This document shows positions 7,258-15,542 of a stretch of DNA of 64,000 bases, piece by piece. The DNA lies in assembly GCA_018823325.1 (NCBI GenBank), contig JAHJIJ010000024.1:1-64000 (forward strand), read 5' to 3'. The translations under genes were made by a program, and so were the position numbers. A model generated the notes under the pieces. The model saw nothing but the letters and a program-made list of their open reading frames with translations. It did no database searches and was not told where the DNA came from. The stretch is from Alphaproteobacteria bacterium. GTDB lineage: Bacteria > Pseudomonadota > Alphaproteobacteria > Sphingomonadales > Sphingomonadaceae. Numbering within the stretch: the stretch's first letter is position 1; each line of letters begins with the position of its first letter.

Positions 7258-10074
7258 GTGGCGATCTACCACTTCTCGGCCAAAGTCATCTCGCGCGCTG
7301 CTGGATCATCGGCGCTTGCGTCGGCGGCGTATCGCTCCGCCTCACGGCTGCACGACCAGCGGCTCGACCGGCATCACGACTTCTCCAACAAGGCAGGCGT
7401 CGTCCATTCCGAGGTGCTGCTGCCGGACGGTGCGCCGGAGCACCTGTCAGACCGGGAGGAGCTGTGGAACGCGGTCGAGGCGGCCGAGCTGCGCAAGGAT
7501 GCTCAGCTTGCGCGCGAAATCGAGTTCGCGATTCCGCGTGAGATGACCAAGGAACAGGGCATCGAGCTGGCCCGCGACTTCGTGCGCGACGAGTTCGTCG
7601 CGCGCGGTATGATCGCCGATTTGAACGTGCATTGGGATATCGGTGCCGACGGCCTCGCCAAGCCGCATGCGCATGTAATGCTGACCATGCGCGAGGTTAG
7701 CGAGGACGGGTTCGGCAAGAAGAACCGCGACTGGAACCGCACCGATCTGCTGGAGAAATGGCGTGAGCGTTGGAGTGAGCACGTCAACACTCGGCTCGCC
7801 GAGCTCGATATCGATGCGCGGATCGATCACCGGTCGTTGGAGGCGCAGGGGATCGACCTGGAGCCGCAGCACAAGATCGGCCCGGCCGCGTCACGCATGG
7901 CGGCGCAGGGGTTGGAGTCAGAGCGCGCCGCTGAGCACCTCGAAATCGCGCGCTCGAACGGCGAGAAGATCATCGCCAATCCAGGTTTGGCGCTCGACGC
8001 GATCACGCGCACCCAAGCAACGTTCACGACCCGTGACCTTGCCATGTTTGCGCATCGGCATAGCGACGGGAAGGACCAGTTCGATCAGGTGATGGCTGCC
8101 GTCCGCAGCTCTCCCGAACTGGTCGCGCTCGGCAAGGACGGGCGCGGTGAGGACAGGTTCACCAGTCGCGACATGGTTGAGACCGAGCAGCGGCTCGAAC
8201 GCGCGACCAGCGTGTTGGCTAATCGCAACCGGCACACCGTCGCGGAGCGCCATCGCGATGTAGCCATGGCTCGCGCAGCGGCACGTGGCATGTTCCTGTC
8301 GCCCGAGCAGCGCAGTGCGTTCGAGCACATCACCGACGCAAACGGACTTGGCGTCGTGATTGGCTACGCCGGCACGGGCAAGTCAGCGATGCTCGGGGTA
8401 GCGCGCGAGGCGTGGGAGAGCGACGGCTATCAGGTGCATGGCATAGCGCTGTCCGGCATCGCCGCCGAGAACCTGGAGAGCGGCTCGGGCATCGCGTCAC
8501 GCACGATCGCGAGTCTGGAGCATCAATGGGCGCAGGATCGTGAGTTGCTGACCAGCCGCGACGTGCTGGTGATCGACGAAGCCGGAATGATCGGCACGCG
8601 CCAGATGGAGCGGGTGATCGGTGAGGCTGAGAAGCGCGGTGCGAAGGTGGTGCTCGTCGGCGATCCCGAACAGCTCCAGGCGATCGAAGCAGGCGCCGCG
8701 TTCCGTGCGACCGCGGAGCGGCACGGCAGCGTCGAGATCGCCCAGATCCGCCGCCAGCGCGAGGACTGGCAGCGCGACGCGACAAGGCAGCTGGCGACCG
8801 GGCGAACCGCCGAAGCAATTGAGGCGTACGATCAGCGCGGCAACATTCATGTTGCCGACACGCGCGATCAGACGCGGAGCGAGGTGGTCGATCGCTGGGA
8901 TTGCGATCGCGCCGTGTCACCAGACGCGACACGCATCATCCTCACGCACACCAATGACGAGGTGCGCGCGCTCAACCTTGCCGCGCGCGAACGGCTTCGT
9001 GCTGGCGGTGAGCTTGGCGAAGATGTGGCGATCCGCACCGAGCGGGGCGGACGGGAGTTCGCCACCGGCGACCGCGTGATGTTTCTCAAGAACGAGCGTG
9101 GCCTTGGGGTGAAGAACGGGACGCTCGGCACCATTGAGACGGTCACGCGAAGCCGCATGGCGGTGATGCTGGACGACGGGCGGTCGGTCACGTTCGATGT
9201 GAAGGACTATGCCAACATCGATCACGGCTACGCCGCGACTGTGCACAAGGCGCAGGGTGTGACGGTCGATCGCGTCCACGTACTGGCAACGTCAGGACTG
9301 GACCGGCATGCCGCCTATGTCGCGCTGTCGCGGCACCGCGACAGCGTCGATCTTCACTATGGCCGCGATGACTTTGCCGATCGCGGCAAACTGGTTCGCG
9401 CGCTGTCGCGAGAGCGCGGAAAGGACATGGCGTCGGACTACACCCGGGCGCCCGAACCGACGCCGGCGAAGCCGACGCTATCACGCAGCCGGTTCGCTGG
9501 CTTGAAGCTTAAGCCGATTGAAATTGAGCGGCAGGCCACGCCACTTGAAAAGGCGGTCGAGCGCTATGGGCGTGCCGCAGCCGATATTGTTCGCATGAGA
9601 CGGATGAATCTTGGCGTACTGGAGCATCAGAAGGTCGCATTTACCGAAGCTGGTCGGGCGCTGGACGCGCTACGGCCCGATGGCGCACAGGACTTGCGCA
9701 CTGCGATGAATGCCAATCCCGAACTGATCGCTCAGACAGCGAGCGGGAAGACCGCCGCCGCGATCCGCGCCATGGCCTTGGAAGGGGAAATCCGGATCGA
9801 CACCGCGCAGCGTGCCGACCGCTTTGTCGCGGAATGGCAGAAGAAGAGCCGGCAGCTTCAGGCCTTCAATCGCGCTGGCGATTACGAAGCGATCCATCGC
9901 ACCCAGGATAGCATGATCGGCATGGCGAAGAGCCTGCAACGCGACCCACAGCTCGAGTCGCTGCTCAGAAACCGGGTCAAAGACCTCGGAATCGGAAGAA
10001 CGAGCGGGGCTTCTTTGTCTCATGATCTCCAGAAAAATCCCGCCCTCTGGCGCGGTCGGGGACTGGGGAGATAG
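7258..10074 (+). CDS. traA: Ti-type conjugative transfer relaxase TraA (MobQ relaxase-helicase)
   Basis: The N-terminal about 220 residues are a MobA/MobL relaxase: AIYHFSAKVISRAAGSSALA, then a His-rich metal site with NVHWD and KPHAHVMLTMR near residues 123-145. A RecD/TraI-like helicase follows, with Walker A GYAGTGKSAM at about 367-376, Walker B VLVIDEAGM at about 436 and the late motif HGYAATVHKAQGVTVDR. The C-terminal 200 residues are helical and variable. The GTG at 7258 is taken as the start because family members begin MAIYHFS; an ATG at 7219 adds 13 atypical residues. At about 938 residues it is near the short end for TraA. It would nick oriT just upstream and unwind the transferred strand. 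Confidence 0.92.
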   Translation: MAIYHFSAKVISRAAGSSALASAAYRSASRLHDQRLDRHHDFSNKAGVVHSEVLLPDGAPEHLSDREELWNAVEAAELRKDAQLAREIEFAIPREMTKEQGIELARDFVRDEFVARGMIADLNVHWDIGADGLAKPHAHVMLTMREVSEDGFGKKNRDWNRTDLLEKWRERWSEHVNTRLAELDIDARIDHRSLEAQGIDLEPQHKIGPAASRMAAQGLESERAAEHLEIARSNGEKIIANPGLALDAITRTQATFTTRDLAMFAHRHSDGKDQFDQVMAAVRSSPELVALGKDGRGEDRFTSRDMVETEQRLERATSVLANRNRHTVAERHRDVAMARAAARGMFLSPEQRSAFEHITDANGLGVVIGYAGTGKSAMLGVAREAWESDGYQVHGIALSGIAAENLESGSGIASRTIASLEHQWAQDRELLTSRDVLVIDEAGMIGTRQMERVIGEAEKRGAKVVLVGDPEQLQAIEAGAAFRATAERHGSVEIAQIRRQREDWQRDATRQLATGRTAEAIEAYDQRGNIHVADTRDQTRSEVVDRWDCDRAVSPDATRIILTHTNDEVRALNLAARERLRAGGELGEDVAIRTERGGREFATGDRVMFLKNERGLGVKNGTLGTIETVTRSRMAVMLDDGRSVTFDVKDYANIDHGYAATVHKAQGVTVDRVHVLATSGLDRHAAYVALSRHRDSVDLHYGRDDFADRGKLVRALSRERGKDMASDYTRAPEPTPAKPTLSRSRFAGLKLKPIEIERQATPLEKAVERYGRAAADIVRMRRMNLGVLEHQKVAFTEAGRALDALRPDGAQDLRTAMNANPELIAQTASGKTAAAIRAMALEGEIRIDTAQRADRFVAEWQKKSRQLQAFNRAGDYEAIHRTQDSMIGMAKSLQRDPQLESLLRNRVKDLGIGRTSGASLSHDLQKNPALWRGRGLGR

Positions 10075-10084
10075 GCATGCAACT

Positions 10085-10669
10085 ATGACCGACAATTTCC
10101 CAGAATCCGCTCCGGCAGATGACATCGCAGAAGCTTTTGAAGCACTTCGCGGCGAGGTCAGCCTCACGCGCCGCGCGGTCGAAGGTCTGACCGCCGCTCG
10201 CGAACACATGCCCGATTACAGCGCGACGCTGGGGAAGATGGCCGAGGCGCTGAAGCAAGCTGCGGAGGGGATCGATCGCGTCGAGCGCAGTCCCGCTGTC
10301 CGTCTATCACCGGCGGCGATGGCCGACGAAATCCGCAAGGCGGGTACCGACGCGCGAGCCGAGGATCACGCGCTGTTGAGCGCGACGCGCGATGCGTTGA
10401 TGCGGTCCATCGGGTGCGTCGATGGCATCGTCGAGCGCGGGCGGGCGGCAGATCAGCAGCTGCGGCGAGTGATCTGGGCAGGTGTAGGGGGCGCACTGGG
10501 TGGGACTTTGTTGATGGCGATCTTGCCAGGTGCGATCGCTCGATCGCTTCCGGAAAGCTGGCATGTGCCCGAATGGATGGCGGCGCGAACGATCGGGCTG
10601 GACCAGCGAGCGGCGGGCGAGCGGATGATTGCCACCTCAGCTGACGAGCCAGACGCTGACGACAACTAA
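10085..10669 (+). CDS. DUF6118-type membrane protein of the mobilization cluster
   Basis: This 194-residue protein has an acidic N-terminus (MTDNFPESAPADDIAEAFEA), a helical region likely to form a coiled coil, one transmembrane segment (VIWAGVGGALGGTLLMAILP, about 137-156) and a short tail with ESWHVPEWMAAR. Proteins of this layout (DUF6118) follow traA in many sphingomonad elements. Function is unknown; the context suggests a role in transfer or element maintenance. It starts 10 bases after the traA stop and is probably cotranscribed. The family assignment is from memory of architecture. Confidence 0.7.
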   Translation: MTDNFPESAPADDIAEAFEALRGEVSLTRRAVEGLTAAREHMPDYSATLGKMAEALKQAAEGIDRVERSPAVRLSPAAMADEIRKAGTDARAEDHALLSATRDALMRSIGCVDGIVERGRAADQQLRRVIWAGVGGALGGTLLMAILPGAIARSLPESWHVPEWMAARTIGLDQRAAGERMIATSADEPDADDN

Positions 10670-10904
10670 GTGCCCCAGATTTTATCGTGTGTCATCAAGC
10701 TCAATTTCCTGAAAAGAGGTCATTCATGCAACGCGGTGTGCGGGGTGGAGCGCGCCCGCTCCCGTAGCAAGAATCAGGCGGGCACACTCGCGGGTAAGTC
10801 CGATGAACCATTCCCTCTGCACCCTGAGAAATAGCCTGCGTAGAGCTCTCTGAATTACAGCTCAATCGAATTACCTATTTCACTATACAATTTAACTCCA
10901 CTTA

Positions 10905-11957
10905 CTAAAATAGATCCAACTGGTTCACCATCGAGGAATCATCTCGCCTAACCTCAATGGCACCCGGGTCGTTGATGTTCCATTTAGGTGGAAAAAATAG
11001 ATGCAATGACTCCGTAGATGCTCGAAACCTTGCCTTAATCCGAGTACGATTACTCAACAATTCCGGCGCAGCTTCGCGGCAATATTTGTCAAGCTCGCAG
11101 AAAAGCCCTTGTCCGTCGATACCATGGATTGGTCGGCCAAACAGCCCATTGAATGGTAGCCCAAGTCGAGAGAATTCAGTCGCTTGTTGGTCAACCATCC
11201 ACAGAATGGCATCGGCAGGTGAATAATCACCGAGGTCAACAAATGCCTTCTTCAGGCCACGCAGCGCGCCCGGTCCGGCTTGCGTGTAGTCGTTCTCCGA
11301 AAAGTCCATCAGCTCTGAATAATTCAGATCTATCGCGGTCTGGTACGCCATGAACGGACCCATTAGCGGGAATGCCTCAATAGACCGCACGACCTGCTCA
11401 AGCGAATTCGCGCCAGCTATACGGCGATCGAGACGCTCTTCAAGAAACATATGCTTGAATAGGCCGACATGATTGCGATGCTTTTCGTCGAAACCATATG
11501 CTTTAGTCGCACATAGGATGAAAGCACCAGTATACAGTCCGCCGTTACGGCCCTTCACCGCCGCAAGTGCGCGCTCGAAATCTCCCGAACGCAAGTCCTC
11601 AATCCGTGGCGCGCGCCCGATCTCTGCGGTCACGCCCTCCCAAGTGGCGATGTTACTGAAGGTACGAAACGCAATGATTTGGAATATGCGGTCCGCCGCG
11701 TCTCCAGCGTCGCAGCCATACGCTACATCACGAATCATGTATTGCGACACTCGGTCCGCAGCGCGAAATACATTGCAGAACTTGTATGTCTGCAGAATGG
11801 GATCGTCGGACCACGGCCAAGAGCTACCTGATAATCGCTTTTCAAATGCCGCCTGTCGGCGTGATGCGAAATGCCAATACAGTTCATAAACGCCATCGCG
11901 CGGAGTTGGCGGACGTAACTTACTGAAGATTTTGGGGCTGCGGGGCATATGTATCAT
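10905..11957 (-). CDS. 5-hmdU DNA kinase helical-domain / aGPT-PPlase-like protein
   Basis: The 350-residue protein matches the helical domain of phage 5-hydroxymethyl-dU DNA kinases and the related alpha-glutamyl/putrescinyl-thymine pyrophosphorylases. It has WPWSDDPILQTYKFCNVFRA at residues 47-66, followed by ADRVSQYM. Later motifs are GPFMAYQTAIDLNYSE and GPGALRGLKKAF. No P-loop kinase domain is attached, so it is a stand-alone helical domain. In phages this family acts on hypermodified thymidine in DNA. It is the last gene of a five-gene operon with a thymidylate-synthase-like gene, and its start overlaps the methyltransferase stop (ATGA). Substrate and activity here are inferred. Confidence 0.8.
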   Translation of the reverse strand: MIHMPRSPKIFSKLRPPTPRDGVYELYWHFASRRQAAFEKRLSGSSWPWSDDPILQTYKFCNVFRAADRVSQYMIRDVAYGCDAGDAADRIFQIIAFRTFSNIATWEGVTAEIGRAPRIEDLRSGDFERALAAVKGRNGGLYTGAFILCATKAYGFDEKHRNHVGLFKHMFLEERLDRRIAGANSLEQVVRSIEAFPLMGPFMAYQTAIDLNYSELMDFSENDYTQAGPGALRGLKKAFVDLGDYSPADAILWMVDQQATEFSRLGLPFNGLFGRPIHGIDGQGLFCELDKYCREAAPELLSNRTRIKARFRASTESLHLFFPPKWNINDPGAIEVRRDDSSMVNQLDLF

Positions 11958-12925
11958 GTAAGACGCAGGAACACGCCCGTATCGTGTAAGTTCAAATAGC
12001 GCCGATCGTGAAGAAGTCGCGCTCCCGCCATCCGTTCGCCGAGCGTATAAAGGAACCGATCCCGGCCCGTAAAATGATCGAACACGATCGCACCGCCGGG
12101 GACGACCAGGTCGGCCACGACGTCCACGATCGCGGCCGCGGCCGTGAAATTGTCGGTGTCTATGAAGGCCAAAACAATCGGCGAGTTTGCAAGGGCGTGC
12201 ACCGTTTCGACAACATCACCTGGTATCACCTCGACGTTGCGGCCAACGAAATATCGTCGAACAGTATCGAGGTCCATATAAACGCAGTCCGGGTGGGCGT
12301 ACATGTCTAGTGCGCTGCGGGGCGGCGGAAAGCCTTCAAACGTATCAAAGCCATAGACCTTCCAGTCCATGCCGAACGCTTCGATGAAGCGGGAGATGAG
12401 CATCGTCGTGCCTCCCTTAAACATGCCGAATTCGGCAACCGCTCCTTGGAGGCCGGCGCGCGCCGCACTCTGCAGACACTGAAATATATGGATCAGCGTG
12501 TTCGGATATCCGTTGGCAAAGGACGGGGCGAAGGCGTTGGCAGTTTCCCGTGCAAAGATTGGATCACGAAATTGAAAGTGTCCAAATCCGCCGATAATGA
12601 ACTTCGTGCTGGACGTTACGAACGGAAGTGCCGCTTCGATCAGCGCCTCCTTTTCATGGTCGGAAGCCACGATCACAAGGTCGGGTCTATCGGTACGTAG
12701 TTGCGCTAGCGGTCTCGCATCGCTCCGGGGCGCGTCAGCTGTCGCAGTTCCCTCTGCCGCATATACTCCCAGCAGGCGATGCGATTGGTCAAGTGCCACT
12801 ACAGCATGTAAGAGGTCAAGAGCTGCAGGCGTCTTCCCAATGATTGCGATATTCGTCGCATCAGCGCGCTGCGCCAGCTCTTCCTTCAGTCTATCAATAA
12901 CCTGCGAGCGAGCGGTCGCGTCCAT
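11954..12925 (-). CDS. TylF/MycF-like SAM-dependent methyltransferase with extra N-terminal domain
   Basis: Residues 160-323 resemble the TylF/MycF macrocin O-methyltransferases: AVAEFGMFKGGTTMLISRF (SAM-binding loop), VYGFDTFEGFPPP and the acidic metal-site pattern AFIDTDNF, then GGAIVFDHF. Residues 20-110 form a separate alpha/beta domain beginning NIAIIGKTPAALDLLHAV, with LVIVASDHEKEALIEAA, like a nucleotide-binding fold. TylF enzymes usually methylate sugar hydroxyls in secondary metabolism. The operon, with thymidylate-synthase-like and hmdU-kinase-like genes, raises the possibility of methylating a modified nucleotide or a sugar on it, but this is inference. It starts 12 bases after the upstream gene. 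Confidence 0.78.
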   Translation of the reverse strand: MDATARSQVIDRLKEELAQRADATNIAIIGKTPAALDLLHAVVALDQSHRLLGVYAAEGTATADAPRSDARPLAQLRTDRPDLVIVASDHEKEALIEAALPFVTSSTKFIIGGFGHFQFRDPIFARETANAFAPSFANGYPNTLIHIFQCLQSAARAGLQGAVAEFGMFKGGTTMLISRFIEAFGMDWKVYGFDTFEGFPPPRSALDMYAHPDCVYMDLDTVRRYFVGRNVEVIPGDVVETVHALANSPIVLAFIDTDNFTAAAAIVDVVADLVVPGGAIVFDHFTGRDRFLYTLGERMAGARLLHDRRYLNLHDTGVFLRLT

Positions 12926-12937
12926 GGGTCTATCCTA

Positions 12938-14551
12938 CTAGGTTTTCAGCTCATTGCGAATGAACGCGGAGACGGCCTTTGCGTCGCCGGCTGCCACGAT
13001 CCCTATCAATCGGGCACTCTCTAGCGCGAATTGCTGGGCTAGTCGCTGACGATCGAGGACCGCCATGTCCGTCTCGGCCGCGCGCCAAAGAGGTTCAAAT
13101 AGGGTGACCAAAACATCGATCTGAGCGCCTAGGGCTTGACCCGCTGGAGCGGTGAAATTGGCGCTGTCAGCGAGGTGATCGAAGTTCTCATCGTGGTCGC
13201 TCAGGGGATGACGGGCATGAGGAGGTACCAGTGCCACACAAGCGTCAGGTTGCTCGGCGAGAAGCAGCTGGTACTTGGCTGCGTATACAAACAGATCGAC
13301 TGCCGTGTCCAATACCGTCTCACCCTCCAGCACGGTCTGTGTGAGCGCAAATGTCTCAAGGCGATCTATTTTTCTCGCGATGTTCGGAAGCACGCTCACC
13401 CGCTCCCCGCGTCGCTTCCACGACGCTCCATATGACGCGTTCTTTCTCGCGTGCAGCGCCTTTAGCGCTTGACCAAATCGATCGGTATCGGAGGCGCTGG
13501 CGCGCTTGCAGGCAAGATCGAACGCTCGGATTCCCGCGTGTGGTACATCAGCCCAAAGTTCCTTCCGACTGCGGCCAAACTGCTCATATGCTGCTGCAGT
13601 GAAGTCATTTTCGGGAAGAAGCTTCAGTTCATCGCGCAGGCGTTTAGTAGACCAGGCAGCCGCGCCCCATTTCAGACGAAGCAGGCTCAGCGTGCTTCGC
13701 AAAAACGGATCTGCCAGTGCCGGCCCGTCCAGAAGCGGCGCTTCAGGGTCGCTGCTTAGCCGCTCTTCGGCGGCAAACCAGTGCGCAAGTGCGGCTGGAA
13801 AGCGTTCCCACGGCGTAACAAATGGCGGTGGCTGGACGCCGAAATCATAGGGGGAAATACCGTAAAACCGATCGACTACGTTCCGTGCTCGGTCGTAATG
13901 ACGATCGTACAGGTGGTATGATGTAGCGAAGAACGCCGCTTCACCGACCTCGGCGCCGACCCAAGTCGCCATCATGTCTTGCAGCACGCTCCATTCGAAC
14001 GCGTTGACCCCTGAAAAACCCCACATGGCGTCGTTGCTTCGAATAGCGACGTTCATATGAAGTTTGTCCTCGCGGATCAGCCAACTGATCCAATTGTTGC
14101 AAGGAACATCACGACTTTCGACGAAGTCGCGGGCCGGATCGAAAATCACGCCTACAGCGCGTCTTGTTTGACGATCCGAAAGAAGAAGTTGCCGCCACTG
14201 GTCGAGCTGGTCGCCGCGGCCTCCCCACGCGCGAAGTCGAGGGCCGTATGCTCCTCGCCAGGTCGCGCCCCCATCATCGGAGAAGTCGGGGGCCTTCGGC
14301 AAGTAGCGCGCGAGCCATGGCACATCGTTGCGCCCGCCGATAACCCACATGGTCTCTGCCACTTGCGCAAACACGTCGTTTCTCCGCCCAGGAAGAAAGA
14401 CGCAGCGCTCGCGCGGCGACTGAAGCGTGGTAACGCGGTTCCGCAACTCTAGAGTGTCGTGATCCCGAACGTTAACTTTCGCACCCTCTTCGAGGACCGC
14501 TCGAAAGCTATCGGCGGTAGCAAAGCTAATGTTGCGGTACGTCCCCGTCAT
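12938..14551 (-). CDS. Thymidylate-synthase-like domain fused to Nmad1/DUF1599-like domain
   Basis: Residues 1-235 follow the thymidylate synthase fold: the nucleophile region VPCNNW with Cys151, IRSNDAMWGFSGVN (phosphate-binding Arg171-Ser172 and base-selecting Asn183), and the late HLYDRH. The residue after the catalytic Cys is Asn rather than the usual His. Residues 369-432 (ARKNASYGASWKRRGERVS, then NIARKIDRLE and DTAVDLFVYAAKYQ) resemble DUF1599/nucleotide-modification-associated domain 1. At 537 residues it is about twice a normal ThyA. Such TS-like enzymes make hydroxymethyl-pyrimidines in phages. Next to a hmdU-kinase-like gene, I infer modified-pyrimidine synthesis or sensing rather than housekeeping dTMP synthesis. 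Confidence 0.82.
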   Translation of the reverse strand: MTGTYRNISFATADSFRAVLEEGAKVNVRDHDTLELRNRVTTLQSPRERCVFLPGRRNDVFAQVAETMWVIGGRNDVPWLARYLPKAPDFSDDGGATWRGAYGPRLRAWGGRGDQLDQWRQLLLSDRQTRRAVGVIFDPARDFVESRDVPCNNWISWLIREDKLHMNVAIRSNDAMWGFSGVNAFEWSVLQDMMATWVGAEVGEAAFFATSYHLYDRHYDRARNVVDRFYGISPYDFGVQPPPFVTPWERFPAALAHWFAAEERLSSDPEAPLLDGPALADPFLRSTLSLLRLKWGAAAWSTKRLRDELKLLPENDFTAAAYEQFGRSRKELWADVPHAGIRAFDLACKRASASDTDRFGQALKALHARKNASYGASWKRRGERVSVLPNIARKIDRLETFALTQTVLEGETVLDTAVDLFVYAAKYQLLLAEQPDACVALVPPHARHPLSDHDENFDHLADSANFTAPAGQALGAQIDVLVTLFEPLWRAAETDMAVLDRQRLAQQFALESARLIGIVAAGDAKAVSAFIRNELKT

Positions 14552-14645
14552 ACTTCCACCCCCAGCGCCCCTCCGTCAAAACACTTTGAGGCCAATCTCA
14601 ATCGCGTCCAAATTAAGCTGGTCGGAATCGGATGTATCGCGAAGA

Positions 14646-15542
14646 TTATTGAGCAGCACCTCTCTCGCTCAACGCAAGCCAATCAGCGATTAGAGCTGCA
14701 ACGGCAAACGCGAGCTGTTCGGATCGGTCGTCGCTCGCCGCGCGGGACAAGCGTTCGCGCAGCCCATCGGGGATCCGGTCGCGCAACTCACGGGTGCGCG
14801 CCATCGCGCTGTCGAAAGTCGGGTGCTGGCCACCTCGCGGAACGCGAGCGTCGCCAGACAACAGATCGAGCGCAATCGCGACATCGCGGGCCGCGCCTCC
14901 AAAGGCGCCAAGCGGTATCATGGGCTGCCTCGCCTCAAGGGCCATAATGGCTTCTTCGGCGATCCCGGGCGCGTTGCCTTGGTACTTATCGTGAGGCAAA
15001 TCGAGAATGCCCATTTTGCCTCCAAGCACTACACGAGCGTCTGATAGATCAGTCACCGCTCGACGCGCTAAGCTGAATGCGTCACTATCTTCAGATCTCG
15101 GCACTGCGCTGTACCACTCTGCTAATTGCACATCGCTCCGGATGAGCAGGTCGTCATCGATAAGAATGCCGTCTTGGCGCGCGCGTGCTCGGTGGAATCG
15201 ATCACCTCGAGCAAGTTCCGTAAGCGTGGTACCGCGTGCCTCGTTGAGCACCGCGTAAAGGTCTTCGTACCGGATCGTACGGCCCACCGGCTCTGGTACG
15301 AAGTGGCGGAACGGAGTGTCGCGTCCGCTAGCATACGCACCTGCCAAATGCCGAAAGATCTTGAAGGTGTAGCCGTCTGGATCCAAATTCCCGCTATACG
15401 CGATGTCTGCACCCTCACGAACGAGAGCAGTGCAAAGCGAATGCACGGCACGATCAATTTCGCGCCGCGGAAATCCTAGGCGCGAGCGGTCAGGCGCATC
15501 GCTGATCGAGATGGCAACGAGCAGTCCTTCAAGCCGACTCAT
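14646..15542 (-). CDS. SLOG-domain protein (SLOG cluster 2-like)
   Basis: The 298-residue product has SLOG/Rossmann-like features: ISISDAPDRSRLGFPRREID near residues 11-30 and IAYSGNLDPDGYTF near 47-60. The glycine-rich loop is VVLGGKMGILD at 171-181, then GNAPGIAEEAIMALEARQP. SLOG domains bind nucleotide-derived ligands; in Thoeris ThsA the SLOG domain senses a TIR-made cyclic ADP-ribose. Here SLOG is a separate protein whose start overlaps the TIR gene stop by four bases (ATGA), so the two are made together. It is thus a likely receptor or processor of a TIR product. A 94-bp gap separates it from the TS-like gene, so a second promoter there is possible. Confidence 0.8.
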   Translation of the reverse strand: MSRLEGLLVAISISDAPDRSRLGFPRREIDRAVHSLCTALVREGADIAYSGNLDPDGYTFKIFRHLAGAYASGRDTPFRHFVPEPVGRTIRYEDLYAVLNEARGTTLTELARGDRFHRARARQDGILIDDDLLIRSDVQLAEWYSAVPRSEDSDAFSLARRAVTDLSDARVVLGGKMGILDLPHDKYQGNAPGIAEEAIMALEARQPMIPLGAFGGAARDVAIALDLLSGDARVPRGGQHPTFDSAMARTRELRDRIPDGLRERLSRAASDDRSEQLAFAVAALIADWLALSERGAAQ

